DNA from: Clarkia xantiana subsp. parviflora
Lineage: Eukaryota; Streptophyta; Magnoliopsida; Myrtales; Onagraceae
Length of the DNA: 64,000 nt
Reading direction: 5' to 3'
Assembly: GCA_036873135.1 (NCBI GenBank)
Contig: JAPTYO010000015.1
Location: forward strand, 4,858,839 to 4,922,838
Made by a program: the position numbers and the translations under genes. A model generated the notes under the pieces. That model was not told the DNA's origin. It saw only the letters and a program-made list of their open reading frames with translations, and did not search any database. This document shows, in pieces, positions 23,525-35,045 of this stretch. Numbering within the stretch: position 1 is the first letter of the stretch; each line of letters starts with the position of its first letter.

Positions 23525-24184
23525 TGATGGGTTTCGCTATAGCCTTTAGGCCCTTTAACGATGAGTAAACGGTGAATAGGCCCACTGGGCCCTAAAAGGG
23601 GTCAAGAAGACCAATGCGAAGGGTCCCGACAAGATGGGTCCCGATGGTGAAGGGTCCCGACAAGGTCGGTCCCGATATGCGAGCTGGACGCTCCCGATGA
23701 TATGCCTTTAAGTAGGCCCCGATATTGAATCCCTAAGAACGATTGGCCCTGTCACGATGACGAGGGGCCCCGAGCGGTGACCTAATGAGATAACTCTGGA
23801 GTCCCCGATATTGGTCGGGACTTGCTATCAGAGGTTGAGGCCGAGAAACACGCCCACTATCAGAGTAGTGGGGAAGTGGCTCGAGATAAGCGGAACGTGG
23901 GCAAGTGGCCGAGATAAGCGGAACGTGGGCTAACTGCCCTGGCAGTTCATCAGGTAACTGGGGTAACTCCTCTCTTATATAAAGGAGGAAGTTACCTCAG
24001 ATCACATATACGCACTTACATACTGATACTTTTGCTTGCCTTGCCTGCCACGAGATTCTCATTTAAGCATCGGAGAGGGATTCTGGGTCACCGCCCGGTC
24101 TATTCCCTTCTTGCAGGATTACGTGGAGCGAAGGATTTCGGATTCCCGTCAAGACCGTACCGTAGTTCCAACCGTGATCCAACA
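23525..24184 (+). repeat. Tat-3 3' LTR
   Basis: The 660-bp LTR is preceded by the polypurine-like CTTGGGGGCAAA. It differs from the 5' LTR at about eleven positions, including the T/G change in the GATATTCC/GATATGCC block. Confidence 0.95.
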
Positions 24185-25398
24185 GACCTCAAAGAAAGGT
24201 GAAAATTGGGTCCGCTCTGTCTGAGGAGACGGCCCGAGAAATGATTGATCTGTTGAAGGAGTTTAAGGAGCTGTTTGCCTGGTCCCCGAGTGACATGCCA
24301 GGAATCAGCCCCGATGTGATTACTCACGAGCTGAAGATTGACCCCGCGATCAAGCCGGTTACACAGAGAAGGCGCCCGATAGGTGCCGAAAAGAAGATCG
24401 CGATCCAGCAAGAGGTGGGTAGGTTGCTCGATGCTGGATTCATTAAGGAGCTCCGATTCCAGACCTGGGTCGCCAACCCCGTCCTGGTGAAGAAGAGCAA
24501 TGGCAAGTGGCGGATGTGTGTTGATTTCCGCGACCTGAACAAAGCATGCCCGAAAGATTGTTATCTGCTCCCGAGGATCGACCAGCTGGTGGATGCCACA
24601 TCGGGACATGAGTTGCTGAGCTTTATGGATGCATACTCCGGCTACAATCAGATCAAGATGTCCAAGGAGGAGGCCCCCCACACCGCCTTTTATGCTGATA
24701 GTGACATCTATCACTATGATGTTATGCCCTTTGGACTGATCAATGCAGGTGCAACTTATCAGAGGATGGTGAACAAGCTGTTCGGGGACATGTTGGGGAA
24801 AACAATGGAGGCCTATGTGGACGATATGCTGGTGAAGTCCCGACAGGCCGAAGATCATGTTAACAACTTGGCCACAGCGTTTGAGCGGATGAGGCTTCAT
24901 CAAGTTCGTTTGAACCCGACCAAGTGTGCCTTCGGAGTGCACTCAGGGAAGTTTCTGGGCTTCATGGTGAGCCAGAGGGGAATCGAGGTGAACCCTAAGA
25001 AGCTGAAGGCAATCGAGGAGATGAAGTCCCCGACGAACCATCGGGAGGTGCAGGTGCTGAATGGCCGATTGGCCGCGATGAATCGCTTTCTCTCCAAAGC
25101 AAGTGATCGATCCATGCCGTTCTTTGAAGTGCTGAGGGCCAACAAGAAGTTTGAGTGGACTGCCAAGTGCGAAGAGGCGTTCCAGGCACTCAAGCAGCAC
25201 CTCCGCACCCTCCCGCCATTGGCGAAGCCCATCCCAGGAGAGCCACTCTATCTGTATTTGGCTGTTTCTGAATTTGCTGTTAGCTCTGTCTTAGTGAAAG
25301 TCGTAGAGGGTAACCAAGTCTCCGTCTATTATGTAAGCAAGGCACTCGCCAAGTCTGAAATAAATTACCCCGCCTTGAGAAGTATCTTTATGCGTTGA
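24185..25398 (+). pseudogene. Tat-2 reverse transcriptase and start of RNase H
   Basis: This is the continuation of Tat-2 after the nested Tat-3. The residues that follow the interrupted protease (KIGSALSEE) match Tat-3 at 16312 onward. RT motifs include QTWVANPVLVKK, VDFRDLNKACPKDCY, MPFGLINAGATYQRM and YVDD at 24814-24825. The Arg codon that is TGA in Tat-3 is intact here. In the gypsy RNase H the first acidic residue is lost (YLYLAVSEF). A one-base deletion near 25374 shifts the frame, ending it at 25398. Confidence 0.9.
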
Positions 25399-26266
25399 TT
25401 GTCACCGCTCGGAAGCTGAGACCTTACTTCCATGCGCATGAGATTACCGTTTTGACGAATCAGCCCTTGAAACATTTTTTGAACCGACCTGACGCGTCGG
25501 GGAGATTAGTGAAGTGGGCAGTCAAGCTTAGTGAGTTCCGCATTCACTTTGCTCCGAGAACGACTATTAAAGGCCAGGCATTGGCGGATTTCATAGCAGA
25601 GTCTACAGCCCCCGATCTGGAAGAAGCGGGCCCTGTAGAGGGGGCAACTATGGATGTTCCGATAACAGAGCAGTCAGAACAGCCCAACGCAGAAAATACT
25701 TGGGAGATGTATACCGATGGCTCCTCAAATTCAAAAGGATCGGGAGCAGGTTTGTACTGATACCACCAGACGGAGGCGAGCCCCTCCAATATGCCTTGGC
25801 CTTGACATTTAGGGCCACCAACAATGAAGCTGAATATGAGGCTCTCATCGTTGGCCTCAAGATTGCTAAAGGAACAGGAGTTGGTCACTTAAAGGTGAAG
25901 TGTGATGCTAGCCTGATCATGAACCAAGTCCAGGGGCGATACGAAGCAAAAAGCCCGATGATGAAAAAGTATCTTCGCGAGGTACAAACCCTGAAGGAGA
26001 GTTTCAAGAGCTTCGATATTGAGGCAATCCCGAGGGAGGATAATGTGGAAGCAGATGCCTTGAGCAAATTCTCCTTGGGGGCACCCCTCGATGAAAGTCG
26101 AAAGGTGTACTTCTTTGAGAAGGTGATCTTGTCAACCACCGACCAATCGGAGGTATGTGCCATCGAGATCGGATCGGAGGAGCCCACTTGGATGACCCCG
26201 ATAGTCGCGTACCTGACTACGGGGGCAGTCCCCGATGATGAGGTAGAAGCCGACAGATTACGCTGA
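25395..26266 (+). pseudogene. Tat-2 RNase H domains
   Basis: The first part (25395-25760) is the end of the gypsy-type RNase H (VLTNQPLKHFL) and the start of the archaeal-like RNase H (MYTDGSSNSKGSGAG). A one-base deletion at about 25752 moves the frame, and the domain continues from there to 26266 (NNEAEYEALIVGLK, VKCDASLI, EADALSKFS). The frame ends at TGA 26264-26266, where Tat-3 encodes Arg. Confidence 0.85.
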
Positions 26267-27420
26267 ATCGCGGTCAATTATGCGATGGTGGACAATCAGC
26301 TGTATAAAAAGGGGTATTTAACTCCTTATTTGAGATGTGTGGCTAAGCCCGACACAGATCAGATCCTTAGGGAGGTGCACGAAGGATACTCGACCTGTCA
26401 TGAAGGTGCCCGATCTATCATGAGGAATGTGCTAAACCTGGGCTATTACTGGCCCTCGATGAACAAGGAGGCAACGATGATAGTCCGATCCTGTGACGCT
26501 TGCCAAAGGTACGCCCCGAATATCGTGGCTCCAGCTGCCGATCTAACGTCCATCAAGAGTGCTTGGCCCTTCGCGCAATGGGGAATCGATTTGGTGGGAC
26601 CCCTTTCAGTTGCAAAAGGTCAGTGCCGATATCTAGTCGTGGCTATTGATTATTTCTCGAAGTGGATAGAAGCTAAGGCGTTGGCCAAGACAACGGGGAA
26701 TCATATCCTCAAGTTCCTCCAGACCCATATCATATCCCGATACGGGATCCCCAGGGTACTTATCAGCGATAACGGCCCCCCGTTCAACGGGGCCCAGTGG
26801 AAGGAGTACCTGGAGGAATTGAAAATTGAGAATCGGACAGCCTCTGTCCGGCATGCTCAAACCAATGGACAGGTGGAGTCAGCCAACAAGATCGTGATGG
26901 ATGGCCTGAAGAAGAGGGTCCATGCCTTGAAGGGCAAATGGCTGGATGAGTCGGAAAATGTGCTTTGGGCTGTTAGAACAACACCCAAACGATCGACTGG
27001 GGAGACTCCGCTTGGCCTTGTTTATGGCACGGAAGCAGTTGCTCCCGTCGAAATAGCGTGGCATCCCATCGGACGAGGTATTATGAACCTCTGTCGAACG
27101 ATGAAATGAGGCGTATGGACTTGGACTTGGTCGAAGAGAAGAGGTGGAGTGTCGAGGAGGCCCAGGCTCGGATGCGCTTGGCAACGGCCCGATATTATAA
27201 TCGACGAGTCAAGTCTCGACAGTTCTTTGTCGGGGAACTGGTCTGGCGTCGGAACGAATTTACCCTTTTGGATCGGATCAACAAGATGTCGCCAAAATGG
27301 GAAGGGCCTTATAAGGTCGTGGGGATGCCAGCTCGAAATGCGTATAAGTTGGAAGACCTTGATGGCAATGTGTTGAAGCATTCTTTCAGTGGTGAACACT
27401 TGAATAATTGTCATGCTTGA
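26267..27420 (+). pseudogene. Tat-2 integrase
   Basis: The frame reopens after the TGA. It has the zinc finger (HEG...HEGARS...CDACQRYA, about 26378-26520) and the DDE core (GIDLVGPL, LISDNGPPFNGAQ, TNGQVESANK). A one-base deletion at about 27057 shifts the frame. The C-terminal part then runs to the stop at 27418-27420 (FSGEHLNNCHA). There is no chromodomain. Confidence 0.88.
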
Positions 27421-27945
27421 TATTAAGTCGCCTTCAGTGGTGCAAGTTGTTTATCGAAGTCGCCTTAAGTGGTGCAAGTTGTTTATCAAAGTCGCCTTCA
27501 GTGGTGCAAGTTGTTTATCAATGTCGCCTTCAGTGGTGCAAGTTGTTTATTGTTTTAATTTGACGTAAACAGGCTTTGGGCCATCAATGAATAAAGAGGT
27601 TGCTTCCGACCAGATTGTGCTTAGACTTATCATTCTAAGTATGCTTAAATCGCCTTAAGTGGCGTGGATAAATCGCCTTAAGTGGTGTGATTAAATCGCC
27701 TTAAGTGGCGTGGTTTCGCCTTAGGTGGCGTGGTTTTTGCCTTAAGTGGCGTGGTTTCGCCTTAAGCGGCACGATTAAATCGCCTTAAGTGGCGTGGTTT
27801 CGCCTTAAGTGGCACGATTAATTCGCCTTAAGTGGTGTGGGTAAAATGTCTTAAGTGACGCGTCGAAATCACTCTTAAGTGGTATGATCGAATCGCCTTA
27901 AGTGGCGTGGTTAATTCACCTTAAGTGGTGCAGCGATAATCGGAA
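27421..27945 (+). repeat. Tandem repeat spacer between pol and the antisense gene (Tat-2)
   Basis: About four 32-bp units (core GTCGCCTTCAGTGGTGCAAG) are followed by 20-27 bp units built on CGCCTTAAGTGGCGTGG up to about 27945. It occupies the same place as the Tat-3 array but has a different period and copy number. Confidence 0.82.
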
Positions 27946-28174
27946 CCAAAAGAGATTGATATTATAAAGATCTAAAAGGTTCACGACAAACGAAAGAAAT
28001 TACAAGGATTTGAAAATAAAGCAACTAAGCTTGATCCTTGGCAGCGTCGAGGGGAGCAGGGTCCACGAGGTCTGTGGCAGAAGGCTCCGCGGTCGGAGGA
28101 TCGGACCCTGGAAGATTGGCCGCGGGAGGATCAGACTCTGGGAAGTTTGCCGGTGAATGGTTGATCATCGGGGG

Positions 28175-30951
28175 CTAAGTTGTCGGGAGTTCTGCACTTG
28201 GAGGCTCCACCGTACCTTCAGCACCCGCAGCTCCCTCGGGGGTGTTGGCCCCGTCGCTCTCCTCAGAAAGGTTGAAATACCTCTCCGCGAAGGGGGCGAG
28301 GGTCTGAGACTTGGTGAAATCGATGGCACCACCATACTCCAGATGGAGCTCCTCGACAGCATTAAGCAAGGTGGTCTCCACCTCCGCCGTACAGAACTTC
28401 ACCGCGTCCACTTGGAAAGCCTCGGAGCCCCGATAATCTTCCCGACCCTTGGCCTCAGCTTCAGCCAGCTTGGCGGGGAACTCGGCAATCTCCCGCTCCA
28501 TCTGTTGGGATCGATTGGTGAGAAGGACCTTCTCAGCCTCCAGCCCCGCCTTGGCGTCCTCAAGGGCCTTCTTCTCGAGGACAAGCCTGTCCCGATCCTC
28601 CGCGCGCCCCTGCTGCTCCTCATTGAGCCTTTGGCGCTCCTGCTTCAGCAACCTCTCAAAGTCGTGGACCTGCCTCAGGAGGTCCCGAGTCTTCTGGTTA
28701 AGGAGGGCCTGCTCCTTAACCAACTTACCCCTCAACGATTCGGAGGCAGCCAGATCCTCCTTGAGCTTGGCCTGGACCTCGGGGGCCGCCTTGGCTCGCT
28801 CCTCCTTCAGGGCCTCCTCCAGGGCCAGGATGTACCCGAAACAGCGGTGCTGGTCCACCATTTCCTGTGGAAAAGAATGGAAGGTTAGTACATGAGAATA
28901 TCTTACATTATATACTAAGTGTAAAAATAGGATGCTTTACCTCCACACGGCAAACGGCCATAGCGCGAATGTCCGCGTGGATGACCTCCTGATCCAAGGA
29001 GAGTGGAACCTTCACAGACGACGGAACTGAACCTGCCAGCAGGTGCAGACCCAGTTCCGCTGATACATTGTCCCGACGCAGCGGGACCCCCCGCAATGAC
29101 TCGATCGGGGTCCAGGGAGCCGCCGCCTGGTCGGGGGTGTAAACCTGATAAAAACTCCCGTCCAAGGGGAGAGGAGGAATGAAGGACTGGATGTCGGAGG
29201 TGCGTGCCTCCGAGCCACCGTGAGAACCCGTCGTCCCTTCAGGAGTCAGGCTCAGGACCGGCGAATGCTGTTGTGCCGGGGAAGATGGAGGCAGACCTTC
29301 GAGTGTCGGCTCCAACGGGGTCCGCCTCACCCCCCAACGGCGAACCAGGGGCTGACCCTCGCTTGCCTCCTCAGAAGAGTGAGAAACATCCAGGTCCATC
29401 ACCCGACGGAACTGGTTGTCCGTCGGGGCGTCTTCAATCCCCGATCCTCCGGGGGCAGGAAGAGAAAGGAGGGGCTCCCCGACCCGTGCGTCGGAGGGAG
29501 GCTCCCCCGCCGAAGCTCCAGCTCCCGATCGACCTGCAGCTGGATGACGAGAAGCTTCAGAGGGAAAATCAGGAAGTTGATCGGGATCCTTACACCAAAT
29601 GACGTGACGGGAGAGATACTGGTCCTTCCCGTAGTAATTGTAGTAACCCGCTTTAAGAACGCGGGGTGTCTGTCCTTGCAGGATGCGGTTGATCCCTTCG
29701 ATCCTGACTCTCTTATCGGAGGGGATTAACTCCTTGGGGATACGCCTCTTGTATATTCGAATTGCTAAGCGGAGCTGTTTACCTTCTTCGGGAGTCTTGG
29801 TGTTGAAGATCTGCTCCATCTTTTCCACCCGGGCCCGCTTGATCTGCTCCGAAGTTGGATGTGCTGATGAGGAGGCGGCCCTCTTCGAAGACTTCCTCTT
29901 CCTCGCGGGGCGTTGGACAGCATCGGTCTCCACCTGCTTAAGCACGAGATTTGTCAGCAATGATACCTTCTTAGCTGCAAAGACGAAAACGAAAGTACAA
30001 TTAGAATATTACCCAAGGAATGAGGTTGGAAGGGCCATCGAAGAGTTGACCCCCGGAGGCGACATCAAGGAGTCGGATCCCAATCAGAACCAGGTCCCGC
30101 TCCCCGATGGAGTTGGCATCGAGGGGAGCGAAAGAGTCCCCCCAACGATAAAGTTGGATGCTGTGGAGAATCTGGAAATCCTCCTCGGAGTAAGTGTGAA
30201 AAGCGGGAGCAGGGTCCGCTTCAACCTCCCATCGGGGCCACGGAATAGAGCTGTTCCGGATGAAGAAGTAATTCTTCTTCCAGCTGCTGTTGTCGGGCCC
30301 CGAGTCAGTGATGAGCCCCCGACCTTTGGCGACTTTCCAGGTGTCACCATTCCAGCTGTACCGAGAGAGCTGTGCCTTGCTCCATTTAGGCATCCGCGGG
30401 TAGAAGGCACAGACCCCGGCATCATTGCATTTCATTCCGTAGAAGGTCCGGAAAAGTCGGAGGCTGTAGGTCCACTGTTGGCGAAGGCAGAGAATAAGGA
30501 AGGCATTCCACACACAGATGGCGTGGGGGGAAAAAGTAGTCGGATGTATTTTGTAATATTCACAAATCTCGACTAAATTCCCGCAGAAGGGGAATCAGAT
30601 CCCTGCCGATATTTGCCCGGTGGAGACAAATACCTCCCCTTCCCGGGGACGAGTGACCACAAGGTCACTCGGGACGCGAGGCCAAGGAAAAGGGAAGCGA
30701 GGCTCCCAGGTGGAAGTAATACACCCCTCCCGGAGAGCTGCATCATAGGCGGTTTCAGAAATCTCATTACAAGCATAATCGAACTTGAAGGGCTTCCTCC
30801 CCCCGGAACTGGATTCACCGTCTGGAAAATGATCAGAGCAAGAAAAGGCACAGTTGATTTCCGCAAAAGTTCGGGTAAGTTAAAGGAGATAAAAGGAAAA
30901 ACTATGCTAACAAGTTTCTTCGGAATCGAAGGAGGAAATCTTACCAGACAT
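28175..30951 (-). pseudogene. Tat-2 antisense gene, four exons, one nonsense change
   Basis: Predicted exons: 30951-30945, 30821-30013, 29933-28941, 28864-28175. Introns are 123, 79 and 76 bp with GTAAGA...TTTCCAG, GTAATA...TTAAGCAG and GTAAAG...CCACAG. Exons 1+2 total 816 nt and exon 3 993 nt, so the frame holds throughout. One TGA at 30597-30595 replaces the CGA of Tat-3, and a TAA at 28175-28177 ends the protein before the acidic tail seen in Tat-3. Domains as in Tat-3: N-terminal PF04195-like region (AYDAALREGC, TRPREGEVFVSTGQ, CVWNAFLILCLRQQW), a basic patch (RPARKRKSSKR), a Pro/Ser/Gly-rich middle and a C-terminal coiled coil (about 28370-28861). Function unknown. Confidence 0.7.
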
Positions 30952-31096
30952 GTTGAATCGGAGAAGAAAGGATGATCTTGATGGTCGGAGATCCTGGTCG
31001 CCGGAGTGTTGATCAGATTAGAAAGGAGAGCTTGAGCTTTTGAAAACACAGAGAATGAAACGGTAGAGGAAAACTGAATAGTGCCAAGATTTGGGA

Positions 31097-31104
31097 TTTT
31101 ATAG
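31097..31104 (-). promoter_or_regulatory. Antisense TATA box of Tat-2
   Basis: CTATAAAA on the minus strand lies 146 bp before the antisense ATG at 30951. It is conserved with Tat-1 and Tat-3. Confidence 0.58.
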
Positions 31105-31366
31105 GAGAGAGGATAGCCAAAGAGACGTTGCAATCCGGACCGTTGAAGATGAAACGCTTCGTTGAGGCACTAGCGACAAAATAGCTAAAAAGTGCTTTTT
31201 CAGAAAAGCAGGCACGGGCACCCAAGCCGTCGCTTCATCACCCATCGCATTTAATAGTTAAGTAATCGAGAAATCTTTTCGGATTCGGTGGTTATCCTCG
31301 GAATATCGAGAGGGTCGGAGTTGGAAGACACGACGAACTATAAGTCCCTCATGTCTTGGGGGCAAA

Positions 31367-32042
31367 TGATGTGTTTCCATATAGCCGTTAGGCCCATTAA
31401 CGAAGACTAAACGGCGAAGTAGGCCCACTGGGCCCTAAAAGAGGATTAGAAGATCAATACGATAGGACCCGACAAGGTCGGTCCCGACATACGAGCTGAA
31501 CACTCCCGATGATATGCCTTTGAGTAGGCCCCGATGATATGCCTTTGAGTAGGCCCCGATGATATGCCTTTGAGTAGGCCCCGATATTAAATCCCTGAGA
31601 AGACTGGCCCTGTCCCGATGACGAGGGGCCCCGAGCGGTGACCAAAGGAGATAACTCTGGAGTCCTCGATATCCGTCGGGACTTGCCACCAGAGAACGAG
31701 GCCGGGAAACAAACCCACTATCGACATAGTGAGGAAGTGGCCTGAAAAGACGGAACGTGGGCAAGTGGCCGAGATAAACGGAACGTGGGCTAACTGCCCC
31801 CAGCAGTTATCGCAACAGGTAACTGGGGTAACTCCTCCCCTATATAAAGGAAGGGGTTACCTCATGATTGACGTACATACTTAAATACTGATACTTGCTA
31901 TCCTACATCGAGATACTCATTTAAGCATCGGAGAGGGATTATGGGTCACCGCCCGGTCTATCCCCTTCTTGCAGGATTACTTGGAGCGAAGGAGTTCAGA
32001 CTTCCGTCAAGAACGTACCGGAGTTCCAACCGTGATCCAACA
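31367..32042 (+). repeat. Tat-2 3' LTR
   Basis: The LTR is 676 bp, TGATGTG...CCAACA, with a TATA box at 31841-31848. It is longer than the 5' LTR mainly because the 25-bp GATGATATGCCTTTGAGTAG unit occurs three times in a row (about 31506-31580). Confidence 0.93.
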
Positions 32043-32586
32043 GATCCAACCCTCTAGTTAAAAATTTTATTCCAGAACCGTCATATTATTTTCTTTAAGT
32101 TTAAGGATATTTTTTTCTTTCTTTCTCCCGGGGTGGTCTTATAAGGGACTCTTATTTGGAAGGTAACATTGTAGCATGATTGCTTCATCCTAAATTAATT
32201 CTCACTTGCGCCGGGTCAACCTTTAAGGAGTAAAGTGCTGTCCATGAATATATTTTGACTCTCATGGTTACTAGCGAGATTGAACATTAACCTCTGGTTA
32301 ATGATGTTTTTTTTTAACTTATTGTATCATTTTAGTTCGAGTGATCTTACTTTTTTGTTAAAATTGCATTCAAGATAAATTCCTTAATAAATTAAAGTAA
32401 TTATTTTGAAATACTTTCAATTAAACATTCAATTGCAACGAACAATTAGAATTGGTGCCATTTCAATTAATGTACTTCTCAGCAATCCTTTCAATTTTTT
32501 GACGAATTTATCATGGATGCACATCAAAAGACCTTATAGTATACTTTTATTTAATATGGCAAATATAATATAACAATATATCTATA
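32043..32586. other. AT-rich spacer between Tat-2 and the Helitron
   Basis: The spacer begins with the Tat-2 target copy GATCC. No coding frame, tRNA or clear repeat was recognised. A TATATATA run leads into the Helitron start. Confidence 0.5.
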
Positions 32587-32903
32587 TCTATATATATATT
32601 ATATAAGGTAGGAGGAAAGAGAGTAGAGTATTCTCATGCTGCCATGTCATCATTTTCACCACTCTTCTTGCTGCCACGTGTCTTCTCTAAAAGAATAAAT
32701 GAAACTCTATAAGGCTTCCACATAAGCCTCTTCATCCAATCATCTATCTATCTATATATTATATAAGGGAGGAGGAAAGAGAGTAGAGTATTCTCATGCT
32801 GCCATGTCATCATTTTCACCACTCTTCTTGCTGCCACATGTCTTCTCTAAAAGAATAAATGAAACTCTATAAGGCTTCCACATAAGCCTTTTCATCCAAT
32901 CAA
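32587..32903 (+). repeat. Duplicated 5' end of the Helitron
   Basis: Two direct copies of about 155 bp (32587-32743 and 32751-32903) share TATTATATAAGG, GGAGGAAAGAGAGTAGAG and the segment to TTCATCCAATCA. They differ at a few bases. Each begins with a Helitron-like TCTATATAT after an A. Confidence 0.85.
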
Positions 32904-33464
32904 CTTCCTCCACATCGACATTAAAACTCAACAAAACCTATATAATTGTTAGAAGAAAAAAAAACCTATATATTTGCAATATAAAATCAAACAAACATTA
33001 TGGTAATTATAATTTAATGTATTTATTAAAAAATTCAATGACAAAGTGGTAAGCAATATTTGTTTTTTCTAAATCGGTTAGTTGGACCGTTCGAATAAGA
33101 GTCGACACTTTTGTCAGTTTGATGTCTAAATTCGGTTCTAACAAACTTTTTAAATGCATATTGTAATAACACTACGAGAGTGCAATTTCTTTAAAATTAA
33201 ATAAAATGATTGCCAAAATAAAAAAAAATTAAAATTTAACTGTCTTGAAAATTCATAATCATTAAATTATATATATTTAATTTAACAAAAGTTGTAGATA
33301 TTTTTTATTCTAAAATAAACATTTTAAAAAAATCTTATACTTTTCTTACTTTATTTTGTTTACGCGTGAAATTATCTTCCTTTAGTTGTACGTTATATTA
33401 TATATTTTCATTTTGAAAAAATATATTATTGAATGTCCCGCGAGTAGCGCGGATCAGCACCTAG
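32587..33464 (+). mobile_element. Non-autonomous Helitron
   Basis: The 3' end has the hallmark structure: a hairpin with arms CCGCG and CGCGG (33438-33452), then the terminal CTAG at 33461-33464 followed by T. The 5' end starts TCTATATATATATTATA directly after an A, as expected for insertion between A and T. There is no Rep/helicase frame in its 880 bp. The first 157 bp are repeated at 32751-32903, so the element could also start at 32751. Confidence 0.75.
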
Positions 33465-33846
33465 TATATAATATAACAAAGATAAAAGTTTGATCTAAAG
33501 ATTAAAAGTTTACATAGTAAATTTTAAAATCAAAGTTTGAAGAGCTTTTTTATAACTAAATTAAAATTCAAATATTTATTAACCCTTATTTTTAGTATGG
33601 TTCTCAATGTTCCGAATTATGAGCATGGCTCTTGTTGTGAGATTAATGAACATGGTAATGAAACAACTTGGGATCATATAGGTATATTAAACTGAGTCAG
33701 TTATCAAATTGCTAGAATATGTTTTAACAATTGAATAAATTGATAATTGAAATTTTGATTTTTTAACATTTTCCTAGCTTATCTATTATATGCTTACAGT
33801 TTGATAGCTCCGAGAAATTTTGGTCTTTTTAACTGTCGTCCACGTG
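33465..33846. other. AT-rich spacer between the Helitron and Tat-4
   Basis: No gene, RNA or repeat was recognised. The GTAAG target of Tat-4 follows at 33847-33851. Confidence 0.5.
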
Positions 33847-33851
33847 GTAAG

Positions 33852-34499
33852 TGTTGGATCTTTTCCGGGTGGAGTGTCGGATCCTAGTAATGACGTTGGA
33901 AGAATGCCTCGGGTCGCTCAATCTTCGGGTCTTCGCACGTGTCGGGCTCGCGCGTCTCCGTATACCTGTAAGAGGGGCAATAGCGCACACCACGTAGGGG
34001 GTGGAGTGCGATGAACCCTCTCCGAAGCTTCAATCAGATATTTTAGAGAGAGAAAGTAGAGAGAGGGCAGAGCTTCCGATGTCAACTTAGTTCGAAATGA
34101 ATGATCAAGGCTCCTATTTATAGGAAACCTTGGAATCAAACCGGGTTTTGAACGGTCCGACGTCGGTTCAATGCAAAGTATGAACCGAGCGTAGACGGGA
34201 GTAAAGCTGACATCGGGAGGGTTTGCACGTGCAGTGTTTACGTAGGGGTTTACATGTCAATAATAGGAGGAATTCGGACCGTCCTGGAGTATCGCACGGA
34301 TCCCGGGAGGTCCGGGGTGATGGGACAATCCGGACCGGGTCCGGATTGTCCTGCAATCCGGACGCGTCACAAGTCCGGGGCACGTACCCCGGACCTTTTA
34401 GTACCTGCGGGTGAATAATTCGAAACCGTTTAGTGGGTTTGACGTGTATACGAAGTTCGAATAATATAAAACGAACCTGAATCAGACGTATACCCATTA
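33852..34499 (-). repeat. Tat-4 3' LTR
   Basis: The 648-bp LTR on the minus strand starts TAATGGGTATAC, where the 5' LTR has TGATGGG, and ends GATCCAACA. The TATA-like CTATAAATAG is at 34114-34123. It is clearly homologous to 57852-58501, with small indels around the CCGGACC repeats. Confidence 0.93.
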
Positions 34500-35037
34500 T
34501 TTGCCCCCGAGTCAAGTGGTGGCATGGCCTCGTCTTGACTCTATTTTCGATAGAGTATACGTTCGATTTAAGTTCGGGTGTTACCTCGTGATGAATTTTT
34601 TATACGTCGGCGTGTGGACCTTATTATGACGTATCCCTCCTTGGACTTGGACGGGAGCGATCATATCTGTCGACATGATTAGTGTAACAAGCATACATAT
34701 ATGACCTATACGTATATGACAATCCTAGTCCATGTATGTGATCATGGATATGACTAACACATATATGATTATGACGTGCATGTGTACGAGAGTCGGCATA
34801 CGATACGTAATGTTATGAAATTAAATCATATAAGTATGAGCATGTATATATACGATAATATGGATAAGAGTATATGCACGTCGGGGTTGTAATTGCAAAC
34901 ACGTGACATGAACATGTAAACGTGTGTGTGTTGATGTATGCGTGTATGCATGAATATGTAAACATGCATTGGTGTTAGGAGTTCCTTCCAAAGGAGATAG
35001 AAAAAATATGGAAGGGGAAAGATGTTACCCATAGGTG

Positions 35038-35045
35038 TATATAAA
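35038..35045 (+). promoter_or_regulatory. TATA box for the Tat-4 antisense gene
   Basis: TATATAAA on the plus strand lies 540 bp inside the 3' LTR edge. It is followed by a CT-rich, Gly/Arg-codon-free leader and a donor-like CGG|GTATGT at about 35259. A 5' UTR intron from there to an acceptor near 36159 (CCTTGTAG) would link it to the coding exons. Linkage is inference. Confidence 0.45.

Larger units (their letters stand above)
13270..24184 (+). mobile_element. Tat-3: Tat-lineage retrotransposon nested in Tat-2
   Basis: Two 660-bp LTRs (13270-13929 and 23525-24184) differ at about eleven sites by eye, so roughly 98% identity. The target duplication is GACTT (13265-13269) on the left and GACCT (24185-24189) on the right, one mismatch. 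Tat-2 coding sequence continues across it, which proves nesting. The 10.9-kb element holds gag, protease, RT, two RNase H domains, integrase, a 30-bp tandem array and the antisense gene. It is the best-preserved Tat copy in the window but has at least two in-frame stops, two frameshifts and a lost gag start. Confidence 0.96.
10252..32042 (+). mobile_element. Tat-2: Tat-lineage Ty3/gypsy retrotransposon, split by Tat-3
   Basis: LTRs at 10252-10893 and 31367-32042 are flanked by a perfect 5-bp duplication GATCC (10247-10251 and 32043-32047). Without the nested Tat-3 insert (13270-24184 plus its duplicated target) the element is about 10.9 kb. Order: LTR, PBS, gag, protease, [Tat-3], RT, RNase H, second RNase H, integrase, tandem repeats, antisense gene, polypurine tract, LTR. 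There is no chromodomain; the dual RNase H and the antisense gene mark the Tat lineage. Several frameshifts and stops make the copy defective. Confidence 0.95.
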
